A program made the position numbers and the translations under genes. DNA of 64,000 nucleotides from Pelomyxa schiedti (lineage: Eukaryota; Evosea; Pelobiontida; Pelomyxidae): NCBI GenBank assembly GCA_020536535.1, contig JAHLWZ010000004.1, forward strand, positions 186,001 through 250,000, in the 5' to 3' direction. The notes under the pieces were generated by a model. The model saw only the letters and a program-made list of their open reading frames with translations, made no database searches and had not been told where the DNA came from. Numbering within the stretch: position 1 is the stretch's first letter; every line of letters begins with the position of its first letter. Of this stretch, positions 59,133 through 64,000 are shown piece after piece.

Positions 59133-60065
59133 ATGTCGAGCAAAAGGACGCCACCGCCCACGAGCTCGTCGTCATCATCTTCGTCGGCGTCGGCCACGGC
59201 ATCCCCCACGTCGGCGTCGTCCTCAGCCAGCAGCAGCTCCACTACCCCGGTGTACAGGAACGTGACTCCCGCCGAAGTCCTAAAGCACACTGCACCTTCC
59301 CCGAGTACGTAATTGTGGGTGGGCTTTTTGTTGTCGCGTCGTTGTTGGTGTGACTGTTCGAACCCAATCAAAAACGACATACAACACGGTTTTAAAAAAA
59401 AAAAAATAGGCTTTTTGTGTCCAATCACTGCCAATTCGTATGGAATTGATTTCACAGAGTTTTGTATAAGAGAGGTGGCGACCAATGTAAGCTCCAACCC
59501 AGCACCAAAGAAAGCTAACTGAAAACCTAGACTGAACTCTTCCATGTCCAAAAAGACCCTGATGCCCCTCCACTAAGGCTATCTGACCTGGACGACTCTT
59601 CCAGATTTATACAATACGACTTTGGTGCAAAATTTTTGGCGTATAAAACCATCGGGACCAAGTAGCAACTGTTCCCATGAAACGCCCCTGACTTTTCTCA
59701 GGCTTACTTTCAAAGTGGGTCCTCAGCCTCTGCCCACTTTCCGAATGATAGAGCGTCACTACTTTAAGAATAGGCTCTTGAAAAGCTTTGACTTCCCGTT
59801 TGGATTTGTAATTCCCGATAGCACCAACGAATGGGAAGTGATATACGATCTTCCGAGATTGTCTAAAGTTGAACGTGTGCTTTCACAAACCTTCAATTAC
59901 CCTACAACCCACATACCATATAAGAACTTAAACTTAAGAAACTCAAAATTTCCAATAGAGGAGGACATTATCACACACCCATATGAAACTAAATCAGACA
60001 GCTTCTACTTTGTTGGCGACCAGCTTGTAATGCACAACAAAGCTGAGTACGCCTATTCACGGTAA
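59133..60065 (+). CDS. UNC119: UNC119-family lipid-binding chaperone
   Basis: Binds N-myristoylated proteins in an immunoglobulin-like pocket and carries them to cilia or the cell cortex, with release by ARL GTPases. After a Ser/Thr/Ala-rich start ([14 protein letters not shown]) the order follows UNC119: [95 protein letters not shown] and [20 protein letters not shown], ending NKAEYAYS. Between LPRLS and [11 protein letters not shown] there is an insertion of about 30 residues (near [12 protein letters not shown]) not present in animal UNC119. The related PDE6D is shorter and lacks the [13 protein letters not shown] block. Confidence 0.93.
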
Positions 60066-60344
60066 AGCAGTGTTTCGTGCAAATAAAATTCACAACAAAA
60101 AACAAAAAAAATTTGGGAATTCAGTCGATAAAGTTAACTTCATAGTTTTCTGACTCTTCCTATTTCGATAACATCCTTATGCCTTGACTTGTTGCAGGGC
60201 GGCCTTTTCCCCCCTTCACCTAAACCCGAACGGTTCAGGATTAGGGGAGAAATAAAAAACAAAAGGGAGACGTATCCGGGGAATGATGTCGTTTTTTTGG
60301 CATTACACCCGCCACTGACAGTTTTTTGCTGTGCTTTTGTCGAA

Positions 60345-63300
60345 ATGTCGGTGTATGGAGATCTGCCGAGGGAAATGCAAGAGCAGTTCGACTTGGACGC
60401 GGCTATACAACTAGAGAGATCTTATTCGGCAACACCGGGCACTGGAGGAACCACCGGAATCACGACAGCAGCTTATGGTCGCGGGAAGAAACGAGGGGTG
60501 AATGACGGAGATCGGAGGCGTTGGGGCGTGTTGAAGGCATTGAGGGCGGTGAGTGTATCAGCGATGTTCTTTCTTTCGTCGCATTCGCTCCTTGGCGCGC
60601 TGGTGATTGGGGTTTTGGCTTCCTTTGTGGCTATTGGCTTGACTCCCCCTCCGTTTGGCGTTTGGCCCACTGCGCGTCTGGAGCCCAGTGAGGCTGTAGC
60701 GGCGGCCGAAAGTTTCAGGTCCACTATATTGCTGGGGAACACAACTAATGGCACCGCGATTGCCAACGGCGCTGTGAACGCTGCTTGGCTGGCACCTGGT
60801 TCTGTTTTGAATTCCAAACCTGATGGACTCTTTTGGTTCATACAGGTTATTTTTTTTTTGTTTCTAACGTCTGAATTTATAGTATCTTAACACTGTAGGT
60901 GTCAGATTCTCATATCAGCAAGTTTGGCAAAGAAGAGGCACTGAAGTTTCGTTTGCTTGTGGAGGAGGTCGTACCAATTATCAAGCCTGCATTTGTCATA
61001 GCCTCTGGGGACTTAGTGGATTCTCAAGTTAGACGCAGGCGCACTGTTTTAAGATTCAAGCAACAAGAGAATGAATGGAGGTACCCTTCCAAGTCCTTCT
61101 TTCAATATGTAATACAATGAAAAGGGAATACCGGACCATTTTGGAGACCCATAATCTTTTTACTTGGGACAAGTGGAAAGATATCCCTGGTACACTAAAT
61201 GATTGTGAAATGAGAAGCAACACAAATTAAGGGTAATAAGGAAACCACGATTCCTATTCCGTGTTAGAGCTCAATGCGTCCAATAACTGGATGAAGGACT
61301 ACTCCACTTTTGGTGTAACTTTCGGCCCAGCAACAGAAATCGTGGAGCATATTCAAACTACATCCTATGGGAGTGCCTACCGATTTATCTTTTTTCGGAA
61401 TACCGAGTTACCTGGTAAGGTTGTATATCAATTCCTTGAGGCTAAGAGCTTGGCCAGCACCACAAGATACATACTTTGGCTGGGTCAATGGCCGTCATAT
61501 CGAGGCGCTCAAGGATTTATTGAAGACTTCCTCTGACTATCAGCATAATATTCTTGTAAGCCACTATTGCTCCAACTATATTCAAGGGCCCTCAGGCAAG
61601 CCTTTTCTGAACGAGGTTGGCAGTTAAAACGAAAATGGAAGTAATGACCCGCAGTCAGATAGATATGAAACCACTTCCGTTTACAATGTTCTTATGTGGG
61701 CACCTTCACACACCACGTACATATTGGAGAATGAGTGCGGGCTTTGTCGAGCTTGAGATTAATACCCTTAAAAAAAAAACGTTCTCCCCTATCCTTTTTT
61801 TTTACCATCATGCTGACTCCAATAGGTATCGCATTGTTGCCTTCGATCACGACCTTTGGAGTTTTGTTGATGCATCTATTGGTGAGTGGCCAGTAGTCCT
61901 TATTACGAACCCAAAAAGTGCGCAATTGATGACTGAAAACGAACCTACTTTCCTTGTATCAAGCTCGTCCCGTGTGTTCCTTTGGTTGAACTTTCAAGTG
62001 CCTATCTCATTTCAAAAGATATACGTGCACTGGTTTTTTCTCCTACACCAATTGCAAATGTTATTGCGAAAATAGATGGTATTCCGTGCAAGTTTCTCCT
62101 GCTCTTTGAAACTCTACTAGGTGTTGTTGTGTGTCCCTCTATGATCCGTGATCCCATGCAGCCATGGTTTTACTCCTGTCCCTGGGATGCCTCGGAGTTT
62201 TTGACTGGAATTCACAGTACCAAATGAACTTAAATGTCTTCTTTTCTTACGTGCCAAGAAATTACTGTGACGGCCACTAGTAGCTCTACTATTAGTACCA
62301 GTACACGACAACAACCGTCTCAATCCACTTCGTCCACATCTCCTTTTTCCCTCAACTTCACTCTAGTCCGTTTTGCCGCACTCTATGGCTTTATTCTCCT
62401 TTTTTATTTATATGAGTGGTTACTGGCCCTGATGTTAACCTTCGTTATAATTACCATCATCATTCTTCTTGTGGCACCACTTCTTGGCGTCGTAGTGCCT
62501 CAAAGTTGGAAGCGGAGCGTGGAGGTACATTGAGTCAATAAATTCTTATTACTGACATTTTAAGGAAGCCTTACTTGGAAGTTATAGATAACCTCGAATC
62601 TGGATCAAAGACACCCTCCTCTATTTTTGATTTTGGTTGTTCTGCACATAATAAGTAGCGAAAAACAACTGGTAGTCCCTGTCTAACAAGATTAAGTTCA
62701 GATACAGAGACTTCTGGACATTCCCTCGCATCAGAAGCAAAGCTGACTGTTTTTTCGCAGCTCACTCTTCTTCTGCTTTATTCACCACTGAGGAAACTGT
62801 GGCAAAGTTCTCACATTCCCTTGTACATTAGGGCCATCCACTTTGTATATCTTCGTGTAATTTTGTAGGAATCAACCATTTCACAGGTTGGAGTACTACT
62901 TCCTTTTCTTGTGCCAATAGGGTATGGGTCAAATGGCCTTACCGGGTGTTCAGTACTATTCTCCTGGGGAATTGGAAAGGGACCAAATAATACCACCTTC
63001 CATACTACTTGGTCTTTTGCATATATGACAGCTTTCTACTTCACTGTGCGTTTTCTAAGCCGCAAATACCTTTGACCCTTTTCTAGGTCGCGTTGCCCCT
63101 CGTCAATGTTTCTTGTAATACCTGCTACTGGGTATTCCTGTATAAAAAGCAAGCCGGCCGCGGAGTAACTATCAGGAAAACCATGAGCGCAATTCTTTTG
63201 GATGTTTTTCTATGTTTAGTAGCTATATCTGGATGCGCAGGCATGCTGGTCATGCAAGCGATATCATACAGCACTCTGTGGGCGTTTTTGTCTCCACTGG

Positions 63301-63560
63301 TATATCCTTTCTTTGCCGAAGTCCAGCCCTTTTTAATAAATACTACACAGGTGTGGCTGTGCACAGCACCATTTCTTGCTACGTTTCTTTCTGTACTTCT
63401 ACTCTACCGCTTCAACCTCCTATACAAATTCAGCAACATAAACTGGGAACACTGGGTTCACCAGCTCCGAGGCACGAGTAACAAGGCGAACAAAGAAGCA
63501 CCTGCAAACACTTCAAACGCCAATCCACCAAAGTCCTCTGCCCTTGTTGTGGAATTGTAA
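60345..63560 (+). CDS. TMEM62-like: TMEM62-like membrane metallophosphoesterase
   Basis: The N-terminal 180 residues contain an amphipathic start (MSVYGDLPREMQEQFDLDAA) and one membrane segment (LLGALVIGVLASFVAIGL). A calcineurin-type metallophosphoesterase follows with SDSHISKFG, ASGDLVDS, GNH(D)S before YSVLELNASNNWMKDY, LVSHY and LCGHLHTP, the metal-ligand motifs in order. A beta-sandwich piece (RIVAFDHDLWSFVD) precedes several C-terminal membrane helices, including AALYGFILLFYLYEWLLALM and LLDVFLCLVAISGCAGML, and a short polar tail. This matches TMEM62, an endomembrane protein of unknown substrate. The ATG at 60345 starts the family-like region; upstream in-frame sequence has no other support. 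Confidence 0.82.
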
Positions 63561-63641
63561 AAGGAAGCAAAGAACAAGGAAAGATAAATAATTGTTCGTT
63601 AGAACGTAATCTTACTCTAAATTTTTCAATTAGTTTCTCTG

Positions 63642-64000
63642 CTACTGTACGTGAACGTCGAAATTTTCAGGCAGGGTGTTGGTGCTCCAATAATCACTGT
63701 TTTGGTGTAGGTTTTCTATCAAGTCTGGTAATGGTATGACCCTATCAAGAGTTTCAACAAGAGGTTCAGCAATAAGTCTGTTCGGCAAATGTCAACAAGG
63801 TTTCGCTTAGTTGTTTGGTTTGAATTTTCAACAACACACGATATGAAATTGGTTTGTAGCTTTGGTAATTTTGATACTCCGGCTTCCCGGTCTGTGAAGG
63901 GACTCAAGGGAAGGCCACGTTGTTTTTCTTGATCGCCTTGATTGAAGAACTCTTGAGTGAGTTGCCATACCCATTTTAGCATTTGCTTATGTGGCCGCAT
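63642..64000 (-). CDS. 3',5'-cyclic nucleotide phosphodiesterase, C-terminal part (5' end outside window)
   Basis: The visible exons encode the end of a class I PDE catalytic domain: VWQLTQEFFNQGDQEKQRGL, PLSPFTDREAG, LPKLQTNFIS and, after a 60-70 nt intron, LIAEPLVETLDRVIP and LIENLHQNSDYWSTNT. The family pattern EEFFxQGDxExxxGLPxSPxxDR and the FIxxIVxPLxxxL helix with a following NxxYW are clear. The HD-type metal site lies upstream, outside the window. It hydrolyses cAMP and/or cGMP. The stop is TAG 63644-63642, 81 bases from the TMEM62-like gene (tail to tail). Confidence 0.85.

Noticed and set aside
1-64000. Transposons, CRISPR arrays, operons or viral insertions
   Set aside because: No transposase, reverse transcriptase, terminal repeats, spacer arrays or viral proteins were recognised.

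Overview
This is nuclear DNA from an intron-rich, gene-dense unicellular eukaryote. I read 25 protein-coding genes (the first lacks its 3' end, the last lacks its 5' end) and one U2 snRNA gene, about one gene per 2.5 kb on both strands. Most neighbours are 60-400 nt apart. Introns are mostly short (about 30-120 nt), GT-AG, and many carry a TACTAAC/CTAAC/ATAAC-like branch site only about 6-18 nt before the AG. The gene set (DENN, RasGEF, RhoGEF, CLASP, FIG4, WDR62, UNC119, Nibrin) and a large degenerate ankyrin-type protein suggest an amoebozoan. An archamoeba such as Pelomyxa or Mastigamoeba is my best guess; this is inference, not proven from the sequence.

Layout. 1-12.5 kb: PUF60-like splicing factor (-), PQQ-type beta-propeller protein (+), WDR62/MAPKBP1 scaffold (+), p23 co-chaperone (-), METTL5 18S rRNA m6A methyltransferase (+). 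12.5-25.3 kb: FIG4 phosphoinositide phosphatase (+), an atypical sirtuin (+), an NTF2/SnoaL-like protein (-), a coiled-coil RhoGEF (-), ribosomal protein uL5/RPL11 (+). 25.5-37.5 kb: an unrecognised protein (-), U2 snRNA (+), an F-box protein (-), an ankyrin-type protein (-), CLASP (+), a DUF1152 protein (-). 37.9-51.4 kb: a DENN-LIM-proline-rich protein (-), a GRAS-domain protein (-), Nibrin/NBS1 (+), an SGF11/ATXN7L3-like SAGA subunit with a very large RS/TP-rich N-terminus (+), coatomer zeta (+). 51.5-64 kb: a B-box/filamin/SPRY TRIM-like protein (-), an RCC1-DH-RasGEF protein (-), UNC119 (+), a TMEM62-like metallophosphoesterase (+), and the C-terminus of a cyclic-nucleotide phosphodiesterase (-).

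The genes are mainly housekeeping and signalling and do not form a single pathway. Recurring themes are small-GTPase control (DENN, RhoGEF, RCC1-DH-RasGEF), membrane traffic and lipid-cargo handling (COPZ, FIG4, UNC119), splicing (PUF60-like, U2), chromatin and DNA damage (SGF11, NBN) and ribosome biology (METTL5, RPL11).

The most unusual item is the GRAS-domain protein at 42.9-44.3 kb. GRAS is known from land plants, some green algae and bacteria. Also unusual are a sirtuin without the normal catalytic histidine, a DENN-LIM fusion, and GC-rich islands at gene 5' ends that encode long low-complexity N-termini. Exon boundaries were placed by eye, so all multi-exon models are approximate inside.
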